A DNA stretch of 36,244 bases from Bacilli bacterium (GTDB lineage Bacteria; Bacillota_I; Bacilli_A; RF39; UBA660): NCBI GenBank assembly GCA_016296185.1, contig JAEDJT010000011.1, positions 1 to 36,244 on the forward strand. Direction: 5' to 3'. The stretch's first letter is position 1, and every line of letters begins with the position of its first letter. Of this stretch, positions 1-8,006 are shown piece by piece. The translations under genes and the position numbers were made by a program. The notes beneath the pieces were generated by a model. It worked only from the letters and a program-made list of their open reading frames with translations. It had not been told where the DNA came from and made no database searches.

Positions 1-15
1 ATTTCAGTTCTTTTT

Positions 16-954
16 TTATTTGTTATTTTCTTTGTGTTTTTCAACTAATTTTTTTACTTTTATAAAATAATGATTAATTCCTGACTTTCCAATTTGTCTT
101 CCTGTTTCTTGTGATATTATTTCAGCAAGTTCAGATAATGATTGCTCAGGATATAATTCTCTATATCTTATTGCTTCTTGTACGTTTTCATCTAATAATC
201 CAACTAAATCATGTTCTTTTAAATATATAATATCATCTAATTGTTTTAATCCTGTTTTAAGGATTTTTTCTTGATTAGCTATTTCACAATTATTAAGTCT
301 ATTAACCATATTTTTATGATCTCTATATATTCTTATGTCTTCGAAATAGAAAAAGCAATTATTAGCTCCAAATAGCCTAATAAGTTCACTTATCATTTCA
401 GCACTCTTTACATAAATCATATAATGACTATTTCTTTTTAATACTTTTGAAATTATATTAAATTCTTTTAATAATTGTTGAAGATATATTCCTTCTTTTT
501 TAATACTGGATGTATATTCAAAATGATATCCAGCACTACTAGGATCATTTATACTTCCACAAGCTAAAAATGCTCCTTTTAAAAATGATATTTTATCTTC
601 TCTTGATTCAATAAAAAATTCACTTGGTAGTGTTTTTTTACCATCTTTAAGTATATTTAATGTCTCTAATATATTATCTATGTTTTCATGTATTTCTAGT
701 ATATATATTTGTTTTACTCTAAATCTTTTTTGATTACGTACAGTTATTTTTATATTTATTCCAAAGTTACTTTTTATATCTTTGTATATTCTTCTAGCTA
801 CTGCAGCATTTTCCATTGTTAGTGTTATTTTATTCTTTTTTATGTTTCCACTAAATCTAATAAATGCTGATAGTTCAGTTAATGATTCAATTTTATCTAT
901 TGGATTAGATATTATTTCTTCTTTTAATTGAGTTGCGAATGTCATTTTATTCAT
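16..954 (-). CDS. whiA: DNA-binding protein WhiA
   Basis: WhiA is a conserved Gram-positive regulator tied to sporulation in actinomycetes and to division and chromosome segregation in Bacillus. The 312-residue length fits the family. The LAGLIDADG-like central part includes the family motif GAFLACGSINDP at about residues 127-138, and the C-terminal helix-turn-helix lies around residues 270-305. The ATG at 954 has a GGAG Shine-Dalgarno and overlaps the end of yvcK by 8 nt, which suggests translational coupling. In most Firmicutes the order is rapZ-yvcK-whiA; rapZ is not next to yvcK here. Identity is secure; the regulatory role in this organism is inferred. Confidence 0.95.
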   Translation of the reverse strand: MNKMTFATQLKEEIISNPIDKIESLTELSAFIRFSGNIKKNKITLTMENAAVARRIYKDIKSNFGINIKITVRNQKRFRVKQIYILEIHENIDNILETLNILKDGKKTLPSEFFIESREDKISFLKGAFLACGSINDPSSAGYHFEYTSSIKKEGIYLQQLLKEFNIISKVLKRNSHYMIYVKSAEMISELIRLFGANNCFFYFEDIRIYRDHKNMVNRLNNCEIANQEKILKTGLKQLDDIIYLKEHDLVGLLDENVQEAIRYRELYPEQSLSELAEIISQETGRQIGKSGINHYFIKVKKLVEKHKENNK

Positions 955-1894
955 TCTCCATTAAGTAAGAATAAATTAAATATGCAGTTTTCATAGCATC
1001 ATGTCTTATGTAGCCATTTTCAACTTTGCATAATTTATCTTTAATAACATGTACTCCTTTTTTAGCTAATTTTCTTTCATCTATTATTACTTGATCTTTA
1101 CCTTCTGATTTAGCTAATAATGCTGCTGACTTAGGTAGTTTATCTGTATTTGCTACAACAGCATCTATTGTATTTTCACCAAGATGTTTTTCTAATACAT
1201 TTATATGGTCACTTACTTTGAATCCATCTGTTTCTCCTGGTTGTGTAATCATATTACAAATGTATAATTTTTTTGCTTTAGATTCATTAATAGCTTTTAC
1301 TATTTCTGGAACTATAATATGTGGCATTACACTAGTTAGTAATGAGCCAGAACTAAATATAATTAAATCCGCATTCTTAATAGCATCTAGAACTTTTCCA
1401 TAAGCTTTTACAGGTTTACTATATTTTAAATCAACTATTTTCTTTTTAGATTCTGTTATTTGTTCTTCACCTATAATTTCGATTCCATCTTTTGTTACTC
1501 CAACTAAATCTACATTGTCTTCAGTTAACGGAAGTATTTTTCCTTTAACATCTAATAAATCACATAATATAGGTAATGAATGAGCAAAGTCTCCATGTTG
1601 TTCTAATAACGCTGTCATTATTAAGTTTTTAATAGAATGATTTCCAATACTACTATCACTAGCAAATCTATAATTAAATAATTCTTTAACACCTTTTGAT
1701 TCTGAAGACATTGCCATTAATACTTTTGTAATGTCTCCAACTGCAGGAATAGCAAATTCTTCTCTAAGTCTTCCTGTAGATGCACCATTATCTGATACAC
1801 TTACAACTGATGTTACATCAAACGGAAATTGCATTATTCCTTTTAATAATTGAGATAGTCCACTACCTCCACCAAAAATAACTAATTTTTTCAT
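947..1894 (-). CDS. yvcK: YvcK/CofD-like gluconeogenesis factor
   Basis: YvcK belongs to the CofD-like UDP-sugar-binding family and is needed for growth on gluconeogenic carbon sources and for cell-wall homeostasis in Bacillus. The N-terminal glycine-rich loop FGGGSGLS lies at residues 7-14, followed by SDNGASTGRLR and the GNHSIKNL segment typical of the family. I place the start at the ATG at 1894, because GGAGAATAAGT precedes it and the protein then begins directly with the Rossmann-like strand; an upstream in-frame start at 1927 would add 11 unconserved residues. Length is 315 residues. It is first in a two-gene operon with whiA. Confidence 0.93.
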   Translation of the reverse strand: MKKLVIFGGGSGLSQLLKGIMQFPFDVTSVVSVSDNGASTGRLREEFAIPAVGDITKVLMAMSSESKGVKELFNYRFASDSSIGNHSIKNLIMTALLEQHGDFAHSLPILCDLLDVKGKILPLTEDNVDLVGVTKDGIEIIGEEQITESKKKIVDLKYSKPVKAYGKVLDAIKNADLIIFSSGSLLTSVMPHIIVPEIVKAINESKAKKLYICNMITQPGETDGFKVSDHINVLEKHLGENTIDAVVANTDKLPKSAALLAKSEGKDQVIIDERKLAKKGVHVIKDKLCKVENGYIRHDAMKTAYLIYSYLMENE

Positions 1895-1915
1895 ACTTAT
1901 TCTCCATTCGTAGTT

Positions 1916-1921
1916 ACTATA
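1916..1921 (-). promoter_or_regulatory. Probable promoter -10 of yvcK-whiA
   Basis: TATAGT with an upstream TG (TGTTATAGT) stands 22 nt before the yvcK start and after the terminator of the ftsEX operon. The -35 at 17 nt spacing, TTAAAG, is weak. Confidence 0.45.
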
Positions 1922-1965
1922 ACACATTTTATGTTTTTCTTTAACATTTATTAGGTTTACTTTAC

Positions 1966-1989
1966 AAAAAAAAGAAGCTTTCGCTTCTT
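1966..1989 (-). terminator. Terminator of ftsE-ftsX-M23 operon
   Basis: On the minus strand a 7-bp stem AAGAAGC/GCTTCTT with a GAAA loop is followed by eight T. The stop codon of the M23 gene lies in the stem. Confidence 0.88.
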
Positions 1990-3169
1990 AATATCTTGAT
2001 GACCATTTCCATCCTTTTGTATTTTTAAATCCAGATATTGATTGAACACCTGTTGCTTTTGTATTTGATTTAAATGTATAGAACTGATTACCATATGATG
2101 CATTAGTAAAATAATAACCATAACTAATTGCATAGTGTAAGTGTGTTCCTGTTGTACATGAATCATAATACCATGTTGTAGAATCTCCACCTACTGCTCC
2201 AATTGGTTGGCCTTTTGTTACAACTTGTCCATTACTTACATTTATTGATCTTAAATGAGCAAATTCTAATGTGTATTTTTGGCCATTAACTAATGAGTGC
2301 ATGTAGATAATATTTCCACCACACGATGCTTTATATTTTGTATAAACAATAGTACCATTTGCTGGTGCATATACTGTTGTTCCTGGTGAATTACCACCCA
2401 AGTCCATTCCACCATGTGATGCATTCCAAGCTTGTGTAATTCTACCTGAATTTAATGGCTTTGAGAAATTAGCCGATCCACCTATTTTTGCATAATAACA
2501 ATCATCAATATCTTCGTTATCTTTACAACCAGCAGATTCATATATTTTTATTAATCCTTGTTGTGCTTTAATTTGATCTGCAAAATCTAATCCAATAGAT
2601 GCAAGACTATCAATATATGCTTCTAATTCTTCTAATTGTTTTTCATATTGACTAATTGAATTATTTAATTCAACATTATCATTTGCAAGTTTAACTTGTA
2701 GTTGTTTATTTTGATCTATTAAAACTTTTAAATCATCTAATTTATCTTGTGTTTGATTTACTACTTGTTCTACTACCGCTTGTCTTTGCATCATATCTGT
2801 AATAGATGATGCTTCAAATACATAATCCATATATACTTCTGAAGTATTCAGATTTGAATATTCTAAAGCTGTAATTACGTCTTGTAGTTCACTTTGTTTT
2901 ATTTTTATTTGTTCTTCTGATTCAGCAACTAATGTTTTTGAATCTTCTACTTTATTTTCATTTTCACTAATAGTATTATTCGCTTGAACAATCGCATTTC
3001 TTTTGGCTGTTATTTTATTTTTTGCTTCATTTGTTAATCGATTGTTTTCACTTTGTTTGTTTTGTAGTTCTGCTACTTTATTTTTATAATCTCTTAATGT
3101 TGTTGCATTTACTGTTAGTAAAGGAAAACTTAATAACAGTATAAATGCTATTATATATTTTTTTCTCAT
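1988..3169 (-). CDS. Secreted coiled-coil M23 peptidase, probable FtsEX-controlled murein hydrolase
   Basis: This is probably a cell-separation endopeptidase gated by FtsEX. A signal peptide spans about residues 1-22 (VNA cleavage). Residues 25-210 are heptad-rich coiled coil like PcsB, CwlO and EnvC. The C-terminal M23/LytM domain (about 235-350) retains its whole zinc site: H252 and D256 (HGGMD), H305 (AHL), and H343/H345 (HLH). It should therefore be an active hydrolase, unlike the EnvC-type degenerate LytM activators. Two cysteine pairs (C215/C224 and C283/C338) could form disulfides outside the cell. The start overlaps the ftsX stop by one base, so translation is coupled. In streptococci and bacilli this position in the FtsEX system is held by CHAP or NlpC/P60 enzymes; the partnership is inferred from order and architecture. 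Confidence 0.9.
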   Translation of the reverse strand: MRKKYIIAFILLLSFPLLTVNATTLRDYKNKVAELQNKQSENNRLTNEAKNKITAKRNAIVQANNTISENENKVEDSKTLVAESEEQIKIKQSELQDVITALEYSNLNTSEVYMDYVFEASSITDMMQRQAVVEQVVNQTQDKLDDLKVLIDQNKQLQVKLANDNVELNNSISQYEKQLEELEAYIDSLASIGLDFADQIKAQQGLIKIYESAGCKDNEDIDDCYYAKIGGSANFSKPLNSGRITQAWNASHGGMDLGGNSPGTTVYAPANGTIVYTKYKASCGGNIIYMHSLVNGQKYTLEFAHLRSINVSNGQVVTKGQPIGAVGGDSTTWYYDSCTTGTHLHYAISYGYYFTNASYGNQFYTFKSNTKATGVQSISGFKNTKGWKWSSRY

Positions 3170-4083
3170 TAGATTTTTAAGTATTTTTTTACTGTAGTAT
3201 AACTACCAAACATACCTACTATTGATCCTATACCTATTAGTACTAATGAAACATATATTGTGAATGGCATTGGTGCTGCCATCTTTATAAAGTTTGTAAA
3301 TAAATATCCTTCGAATTTATCATAAACATATATATAACCCCATGTTACTGAAATTATTGGAATAATTGATCCTATAATACCTAGGAATAATCCTTCAATA
3401 ACAAATGGTAATTTTATTACGAAGTTACTATTACCAACTAAACGCATTATTTCTATTTCTGTACGTCTAGCAAATATTGTTAATCTAATTGTATTACAAA
3501 TTAAGAATACTGTTACAATTATTAATCCACCAATAATAATCCAAGTAACTTTTTTTACTGCATTAAATACTGGAATCATTTTTTCTACTACTGTTTCACT
3601 ATAGATAACGTTATTAACTTTATCTATTGTTTTTAGTGATTCAGCTGTCTCATTTAATTCTTCAATATTTTTTACTGTTAAAACAAATTCTGATTCTAAT
3701 GTATTATCTTCTTCTTTCCAATTACTTAATATTGCATACAAAGTTGAGTTTTCATCAGAACGTTCTAATGTCTCTTGTTTTATTGTTTCTTTATCTTTAT
3801 ATATTATTTCATCACTTTTTATATTTTTTATTTCTAGTATTTTTGATTTTATTGTGCTTAATTCATCGGCTGTTGCATTTGTATCTACAAATACTAGTAT
3901 TGTCATTGTATCTTCTAAGTTTTTAGTAAAATTATTAACATTTGTTGTTAGCACAAAAGCAATTCCTACAATCAATAATGTAATAGTTGTACAAATAATT
4001 GATGCTAAACTTAAACTTAAGTTTCTTGTTATACTTTTTAGTGCGCTACCAATATTTCTTACAAAAATTCTAATTGCTTTCAT
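3169..4083 (-). CDS. ftsX: Cell division protein FtsX (ABC transporter-like permease)
   Basis: FtsX is the membrane subunit of the FtsEX complex, which transmits ATP hydrolysis to a periseptal wall hydrolase. The 304-residue protein has a first membrane helix at about residues 20-47, an extracellular domain to about 170, then three further helices near 175-200, 225-250 and 275-297, the usual FtsX topology. RNIGSALKSITRN at the N-terminus is typical. It overlaps the ftsE end by 14 nt and touches the M23 gene downstream, so all three are one transcript. Confidence 0.95.
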   Translation of the reverse strand: MKAIRIFVRNIGSALKSITRNLSLSLASIICTTITLLIVGIAFVLTTNVNNFTKNLEDTMTILVFVDTNATADELSTIKSKILEIKNIKSDEIIYKDKETIKQETLERSDENSTLYAILSNWKEEDNTLESEFVLTVKNIEELNETAESLKTIDKVNNVIYSETVVEKMIPVFNAVKKVTWIIIGGLIIVTVFLICNTIRLTIFARRTEIEIMRLVGNSNFVIKLPFVIEGLFLGIIGSIIPIISVTWGYIYVYDKFEGYLFTNFIKMAAPMPFTIYVSLVLIGIGSIVGMFGSYTTVKKYLKI

Positions 4084-4771
4084 CTGCTGTATATTTTCCT
4101 TTCATAGTATCATTTATTAATACTCCATTTTCAAGAGTAATAACTCTTTTCTTCATTGAGTTAACAATTTCTTTATCATGTGTAACCATAATAACAGTTG
4201 TTCCCATTTCTTTGTTAATGTTGTTAATAACTTTTACTATTTCTTTTGATGTTTTAGGATCTAAGTTTCCTGTAGGTTCGTCACAGATTAATAATTTTGG
4301 TTCATTTACTATTGCTCTTGCAATACATACTCTTTGCTGTTCTCCTCCTGATAATTGATTTGGAAAACTTCTAGTTTTTTCTTTTAAACCAACTCTATCT
4401 AAAGCAACTAATACTTTTTCTTTTATATCACTTTTCTTCATTCCAATGTTTTCTAAACCGAATGCTACATTTTCATATACTGTTAGTTTAGGTAACAATT
4501 TGAAATCTTGGAATACTATTCCTAATTTTCTACGTAGTTTATAAACTTTTCTATTATATAGTTTAGCTACATTTATTCCACCAACCATTACACTTCCTTT
4601 TGTTGGTTTTTCTTCTCTGTATAATAACTTGATGAATGTTGATTTTCCACATCCAGAAGCTCCGGTTACGAATACGAATTCACCTTTATCAATTTGTAAA
4701 GTTAAATCTGCTATTGCTGTTACACCGTTGTTATATACTTTGTAACAATTTTTTATATCTACAAATTTCAT
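4070..4771 (-). CDS. ftsE: Cell division ATP-binding protein FtsE
   Basis: FtsE is the cytoplasmic ATPase of FtsEX. Walker A GASGCGKST is at residues 37-45, the ABC signature LSGGEQQR at 140-147 and Walker B LLICDEP at 160-166. The 233-residue length and the sequence around FQDFKLLPKLTVYENV (about 87-102) are characteristic of FtsE rather than of other small ABC ATPases. The start has a strong GGTGG Shine-Dalgarno. It is first in the ftsE-ftsX-M23 operon. Confidence 0.96.
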   Translation of the reverse strand: MKFVDIKNCYKVYNNGVTAIADLTLQIDKGEFVFVTGASGCGKSTFIKLLYREEKPTKGSVMVGGINVAKLYNRKVYKLRRKLGIVFQDFKLLPKLTVYENVAFGLENIGMKKSDIKEKVLVALDRVGLKEKTRSFPNQLSGGEQQRVCIARAIVNEPKLLICDEPTGNLDPKTSKEIVKVINNINKEMGTTVIMVTHDKEIVNSMKKRVITLENGVLINDTMKGKYTADESN

Positions 4772-4792
4772 ATCACACCACCTTACTATTTA

Positions 4793-4801
4793 ATTATAAC
4801 A
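4793..4801 (-). promoter_or_regulatory. Extended -10 promoter of ftsE operon
   Basis: TGTTATAAT lies 22 nt upstream of ftsE and immediately after the T-tract of the yitT terminator. No good -35 is visible, in keeping with an extended -10. Confidence 0.6.
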
Positions 4802-4825
4802 AAAAAATCCGTTTAAATAAACGGA
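4800..4825 (-). terminator. Terminator of the YitT-family gene
   Basis: The stem TCCGTTT/AAACGGA (4808-4825) is followed on the minus strand by seven T. The gene's stop codon is inside the hairpin. Confidence 0.85.
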
Positions 4826-5709
4826 AATTTCTTCTTTCTTTGACCACCATATACTTCATAACAATCACTAATTATTATAAATGCATTTGGGTCTATACTT
4901 TGTATAATATTATTAAACATGTAATAGTCACTTGTGTTAATAACGCACATTATCATATCTTCACCATGTTTATCATCTTTTTCTTGTGTTTGAATTACAG
5001 TATATCCTGAATCCATTTCACCAATTATTTTTTTTATTTCATCTGATTTATGTGTTCTTATATAGAATGTTTTATTATTAGAAATACCTAACATTATTTT
5101 ATCTACTAAGTTACTGTTAAAGAATATTATTATTATTGCATATGCTGCTTTATTTATTCCAAACACTAAAGCACCGATTAATATAATAAATATATTAGTT
5201 CCAAATGATGCGTTTCCTCTTGGTATTTTTAAATATTTACTTATTATTTTAAGTAATATATCTATACCACCAGTAAAGAATCCAGTTTTGTATATAAATC
5301 CATTACACACACCATATATTAAGGCTGTAACTACAATTGTCAGTAAAAAATTTTCAAATATTAAAACCTTTGACAAGTATAATCCTAATCCAGTAGTTAG
5401 TGATACAAATAATGGATACATTATAGATCCTATTATTGACTTTCCTGTTTCTTCTGGACCAAGAAGGAAAAAACTTAATATAATAAACACTATGTTGAAT
5501 AATAATATAAATAATGCTGATTCTATTCCAAAAAAATGATTTACAATTATCGCTAAACCACTTGTTCCTCCTACCACTATTTGATTTGGTAGTAAGAATG
5601 TATTGTAGTTTAATGCTAGTAAAAATTCAAAGAAAAGCATTATTATTAATCTATTCCAAAAATTTTTAGAAGTAACTTCTTCAACTAATTTTTTATAAGA
5701 TGTTTTCAT
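4813..5709 (-). CDS. YitT family membrane protein (DUF161 + DUF2179)
   Basis: This is a member of the YitT/YvjA/YqfU family, whose transport function is unproved. The first 190 residues or so hold five or six hydrophobic helices; the motif GGTSGLA (about 47-53) is typical. The C-terminal soluble domain from about 215 (FYIRTHKSDEIKKII onward) matches DUF2179, a probable ligand-binding domain. The length of 298 is normal. Several paralogues usually occur per genome, and some are linked to sporulation; the adjacent divergent gerQ makes that possible but does not show it. It has its own promoter and terminator. Confidence 0.9.
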   Translation of the reverse strand: MKTSYKKLVEEVTSKNFWNRLIIMLFFEFLLALNYNTFLLPNQIVVGGTSGLAIIVNHFFGIESALFILLFNIVFIILSFFLLGPEETGKSIIGSIMYPLFVSLTTGLGLYLSKVLIFENFLLTIVVTALIYGVCNGFIYKTGFFTGGIDILLKIISKYLKIPRGNASFGTNIFIILIGALVFGINKAAYAIIIIFFNSNLVDKIMLGISNNKTFYIRTHKSDEIKKIIGEMDSGYTVIQTQEKDDKHGEDMIMCVINTSDYYMFNNIIQSIDPNAFIIISDCYEVYGGQRKKKFPFI

Positions 5710-5725
5710 ACTCTCACCTATTGTA

Positions 5726-5731
5726 ATTATA
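5726..5731 (-). promoter_or_regulatory. -10 element of the YitT-family gene
   Basis: TATAAT lies 17 nt before the start codon in the 67-nt divergent region shared with gerQ. A weak TATGCA sits at -35 spacing. Confidence 0.5.
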
Positions 5732-5776
5732 CTATATTTTCTATTTTGTGCATATATATTTAATGAGGTGATAAAA

Positions 5777-6133
5777 ATGAATGGAACATATTATCCAAAT
5801 CCGTCATTTCCGTTAAACGAAAACTCATATAATGGTTCTATTCCAATGGAAGATATGCCTATGGAAGATATTCCTATGGAACAAAGTTTTATTGAAAACA
5901 TCTTAAGACATAACAAAGGTAAAAAAGTTAAGGCATATGTAAGTTTTCCTGATGCTAATGAATGGAAAGATAAAATTTTTGAAGGTACCATTGAACAAGC
6001 AGGTAGAGACCATCTAATTATTAAAGGTAATAACGGAAAATGGTATTTAATATTAATGATATATTTAGACTATGTAGAATTTGATGAAAAAATTGATTAT
6101 ACTGAAAAAAAGTATTTTAGTAGTAATAACTAA
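5777..6133 (+). CDS. gerQ: Spore coat protein GerQ
   Basis: GerQ is a spore coat protein cross-linked by transglutaminase in Bacillus and needed for proper function of the cortex-lytic enzyme CwlJ in germination. The C-terminal two thirds match the family strongly: SFIENILRHNKGKKV (about residues 39-53), VSFPDANEWKDKIFEG, IEQAGRDHLIIK and WYLILMIYLDYVEF. The N-terminus has a short tandem repeat PMED/PMED/PMEQ (about 24-36), normal for this low-complexity leader. I choose ATG 5777, because GAGGTG lies 6 nt upstream; the in-frame GTG at 5768 is part of that Shine-Dalgarno. Length is 118 residues. It is the clearest sign of sporulation in the window. CATATATAT at 5751-5759 is a poor candidate for a sporulation-sigma -10. 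Confidence 0.93.
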   Translation: MNGTYYPNPSFPLNENSYNGSIPMEDMPMEDIPMEQSFIENILRHNKGKKVKAYVSFPDANEWKDKIFEGTIEQAGRDHLIIKGNNGKWYLILMIYLDYVEFDEKIDYTEKKYFSSNN

Positions 6134-6146
6134 AATACTTTTTTTC
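6104..6146. terminator. Bidirectional terminator between gerQ and MBL hydrolase gene
   Basis: A perfect 18-bp inverted repeat (6104-6121 with 6129-6146, 7-nt loop) has A/T runs at both ends. Both convergent genes end inside it and overlap by 17 nt. Confidence 0.92.
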
Positions 6147-6611
6147 TTCTCCTAAAATGGTTGATGGTCCATGTCCAGGTAATACATATATATCATCTGG
6201 ATATTGTTTTATCATTTCTAAACTATTTATCATATCTTGATTGTTTCCACCTAAATCTGTTCTTCCTATACTTCTATAAAATATGAAATCTCCTGTAAAC
6301 ATTATTTTTTCTCTATCAAAATAATAAGATTTTGAGTCTGATGTATGTCCTGGATTATTTATAATGCTGTAATTAAATTTATTACTTTTTATTTTATTAA
6401 CTTCCAAATTATATTCTTTTAATACATCATCTAATGCTCCTATATGATCATCATGTGTATGAGTAATTAAACATCCTACAACTTTTTTATTAATTTCTTT
6501 TTTTATTTTATTAAAATCTGCTCCTGGATCTATTATTATACATTCATCATCTATTGTTACAATATAACAATTTGTATATAATTCACCTACTACTACATTT
6601 TTTATTTCCAT
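6117..6611 (-). CDS. MBL-fold metallo-hydrolase (YqgX/glyoxalase II-like)
   Basis: This is a small metallo-beta-lactamase-fold hydrolase, probably acting on a thioester such as an S-acyl-thiol conjugate. The binuclear metal site is complete: HTHDDH at residues 51-56, H89 in PGHT, D108 in TGDF and H147 in PGHG. The 164-residue length is slightly short for the family (about 200) because the C-terminal helices are trimmed. The start at 6611 has AAAGGTGATAACT just before it; the longer in-frame extension to 6740 runs back across the lemA promoter and has no conserved residues. The physiological substrate cannot be told. Confidence 0.85.
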   Translation of the reverse strand: MEIKNVVVGELYTNCYIVTIDDECIIIDPGADFNKIKKEINKKVVGCLITHTHDDHIGALDDVLKEYNLEVNKIKSNKFNYSIINNPGHTSDSKSYYFDREKIMFTGDFIFYRSIGRTDLGGNNQDMINSLEMIKQYPDDIYVLPGHGPSTILGEEKKYFSYYY

Positions 6612-6633
6612 AGTTATCACCTTTTTACATTGT

Positions 6634-6639
6634 ATTATA
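6634..6639 (-). promoter_or_regulatory. -10 element of the MBL hydrolase gene
   Basis: TATAAT on the minus strand lies 23 nt before the start codon, in the divergent promoter region shared with the lemA-like gene. There is no clear -35. Confidence 0.5.
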
Positions 6640-6667
6640 AATAAAAACTTTTGTAAAACCGATATTA

Positions 6668-6676
6668 TGTTATAAT
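6668..6676 (+). promoter_or_regulatory. Extended -10 promoter of the lemA-like gene
   Basis: TGTTATAAT lies 23 nt before the start codon. No strong -35 is seen (TTTTGT at 16-nt spacing). Confidence 0.6.
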
Positions 6677-6699
6677 TTAAATAGAATTGAGGTAGTGAT

Positions 6700-7242
6700 A
6701 TGGCAATATTATATAGTTTTTTATTTATTATTATAATCATGGGAGCTTTGGGTATTTTGTATGTATATCAATATAATTTACTTCAACATTCTAAAACTAA
6801 AATTGATCAAGCTGAGGTTTTAATTGATGAAGCTTTAAGAGGTCGTTATGATGTATTAACTAAAATTGACCAATTATTTATCAATGAAATTGATAAAAAG
6901 TCTTTTTTCAAAGATTTAGATAAATTAAAAGAGGAAAATATAAGTAATTTCGATTTAGATAGAAAACTTGTTGAATATTTTAATCTAATGGAACAAATTA
7001 AAATAGATCATAAAGAAATGGCTACTAATAAAGACTTAGCTAATCTATTAAAGGAAGATAAAAAAGTAGTTGAAAAATTATCCGCTGCTAAATCTTATTA
7101 CAATAAATATACTAGTGAATTGAATGATTTAGTAAGATCATTCCCATCAAATATTATTGCAAGAATACATGGTATTTCAATAAAAGCATTCTTCGATGGT
7201 AAAAATCTAGAAGATACTATTGTTGATGATTTTAAATTATAA
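6700..7242 (+). CDS. LemA family membrane-anchored protein
   Basis: A single membrane helix at about residues 4-24 is followed by a helical domain. The family signature is seen in YYNKYTSELNDLVRSFPSNI (about 132-151), IARIHGI and the terminal FF segment. LemA proteins have no settled biochemical role in bacteria. The usual HPNLV-like motif near the start is replaced by the weaker RGRYDVLTKIDQL, so this is a divergent member. The ATG at 6700 follows GAGG. It is monocistronic, with its own promoter and terminator. Confidence 0.8.
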   Translation: MAILYSFLFIIIIMGALGILYVYQYNLLQHSKTKIDQAEVLIDEALRGRYDVLTKIDQLFINEIDKKSFFKDLDKLKEENISNFDLDRKLVEYFNLMEQIKIDHKEMATNKDLANLLKEDKKVVEKLSAAKSYYNKYTSELNDLVRSFPSNIIARIHGISIKAFFDGKNLEDTIVDDFKL

Positions 7243-7268
7243 AAAAAGAGTATTATCATACTCTTTTT
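7243..7268. terminator. Bidirectional terminator between lemA-like gene and ung
   Basis: The 11-bp stem AAAAAGAGTAT/ATACTCTTTTT with a TATC loop sits between converging genes; the ung stop codon overlaps the right arm. Confidence 0.9.
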
Positions 7269-7935
7269 ATTTTGTATTTATATTCCAATCTATTTCTTTT
7301 AATTTATTCTTTTTTAAGAAATCATTTGTTTTGGAAAATGGTTTACTACCAAAGAATCCGTTTCTAGCTGAAAATGGTGATGGATGTGCTGATGAAACAA
7401 TTAGATGCTTTGGATTAGTTATATACTGAGCCTTTTCTTTTGCAAAATTCCCCCATAAAATAAATACTACTGGTTCCTCTTTATTATTTAATACCTTTAT
7501 TATATAATCTGTTAGTAATTCCCATCCTAAATATCTATGTGAAGCAGGCTTATCTTTTTCAACAGTTAATACTGCATTAAGCATTAATACTCCTTCATTT
7601 CCCCATTTTGTTAGATCACCTTTTGTAGCTATTTCTATTCCCATATCATCATATAATTCTTTATAAATATTTTTTAATGATGGTGGTAACTTTATTCCAT
7701 CTTGAACAGAAAAAGATAATCCGTGTGCTTCTCCTTCTCCGTGATATGGATCTTGTCCTACTATTACTACTTTGGTATTTTTATATGGAGTTAATTTTAA
7801 CGCATTAAATATATAGTCTTTTGGAGGATATATTGTTTTTTCTTCATATTCCTTTTCGATTATTCTATAAAATTTTTTAAAGCCTTCACTATCCCATATT
7901 ATTTTTAATTTTTCATCCCAATCATTTCCTATCAT
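7267..7935 (-). CDS. ung: Uracil-DNA glycosylase, family 1
   Basis: Ung removes uracil from DNA as the first step of base excision repair. The water-activating motif GQDPYHG is at residues 60-66 (catalytic D62), and the leucine-loop motif HPSPFSA is at 184-190. GVLMLNAVLTV and VFILWG are also standard. The start at ATG 7935 is preceded by GAGGGTG; the 23 extra upstream residues in the longer frame fall in the rlmH terminator and are rejected. Length is 222 residues, normal for the family. Confidence 0.96.
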   Translation of the reverse strand: MIGNDWDEKLKIIWDSEGFKKFYRIIEKEYEEKTIYPPKDYIFNALKLTPYKNTKVVIVGQDPYHGEGEAHGLSFSVQDGIKLPPSLKNIYKELYDDMGIEIATKGDLTKWGNEGVLMLNAVLTVEKDKPASHRYLGWELLTDYIIKVLNNKEEPVVFILWGNFAKEKAQYITNPKHLIVSSAHPSPFSARNGFFGSKPFSKTNDFLKKNKLKEIDWNINTK

Positions 7936-7965
7936 ATTTTCACCCTCTTGTTCTAAGATAACATA

Positions 7966-8006
7966 AATAAAAAAAGATGTTAATAACTTTTTAGTTATTA
8001 ACATCT
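7966..8006 (-). terminator. Terminator of rplI-dnaB-M23-walJ-rlmH operon
   Basis: A perfect 14-bp stem (7975-7988 with 7993-8006) is followed on the minus strand by a T-rich tract. The rlmH stop codon lies at its edge. Confidence 0.9.

Noticed and set aside
3627..3926. Plus-strand open frame inside ftsX
   Set aside because: Leu/Phe-rich antisense shadow of a confident gene; no ribosome-binding site.
5751..5759. CATATATAT as a sporulation-sigma -10 for gerQ
   Set aside because: It would leave almost no room before the Shine-Dalgarno, and no matching -35 is visible.
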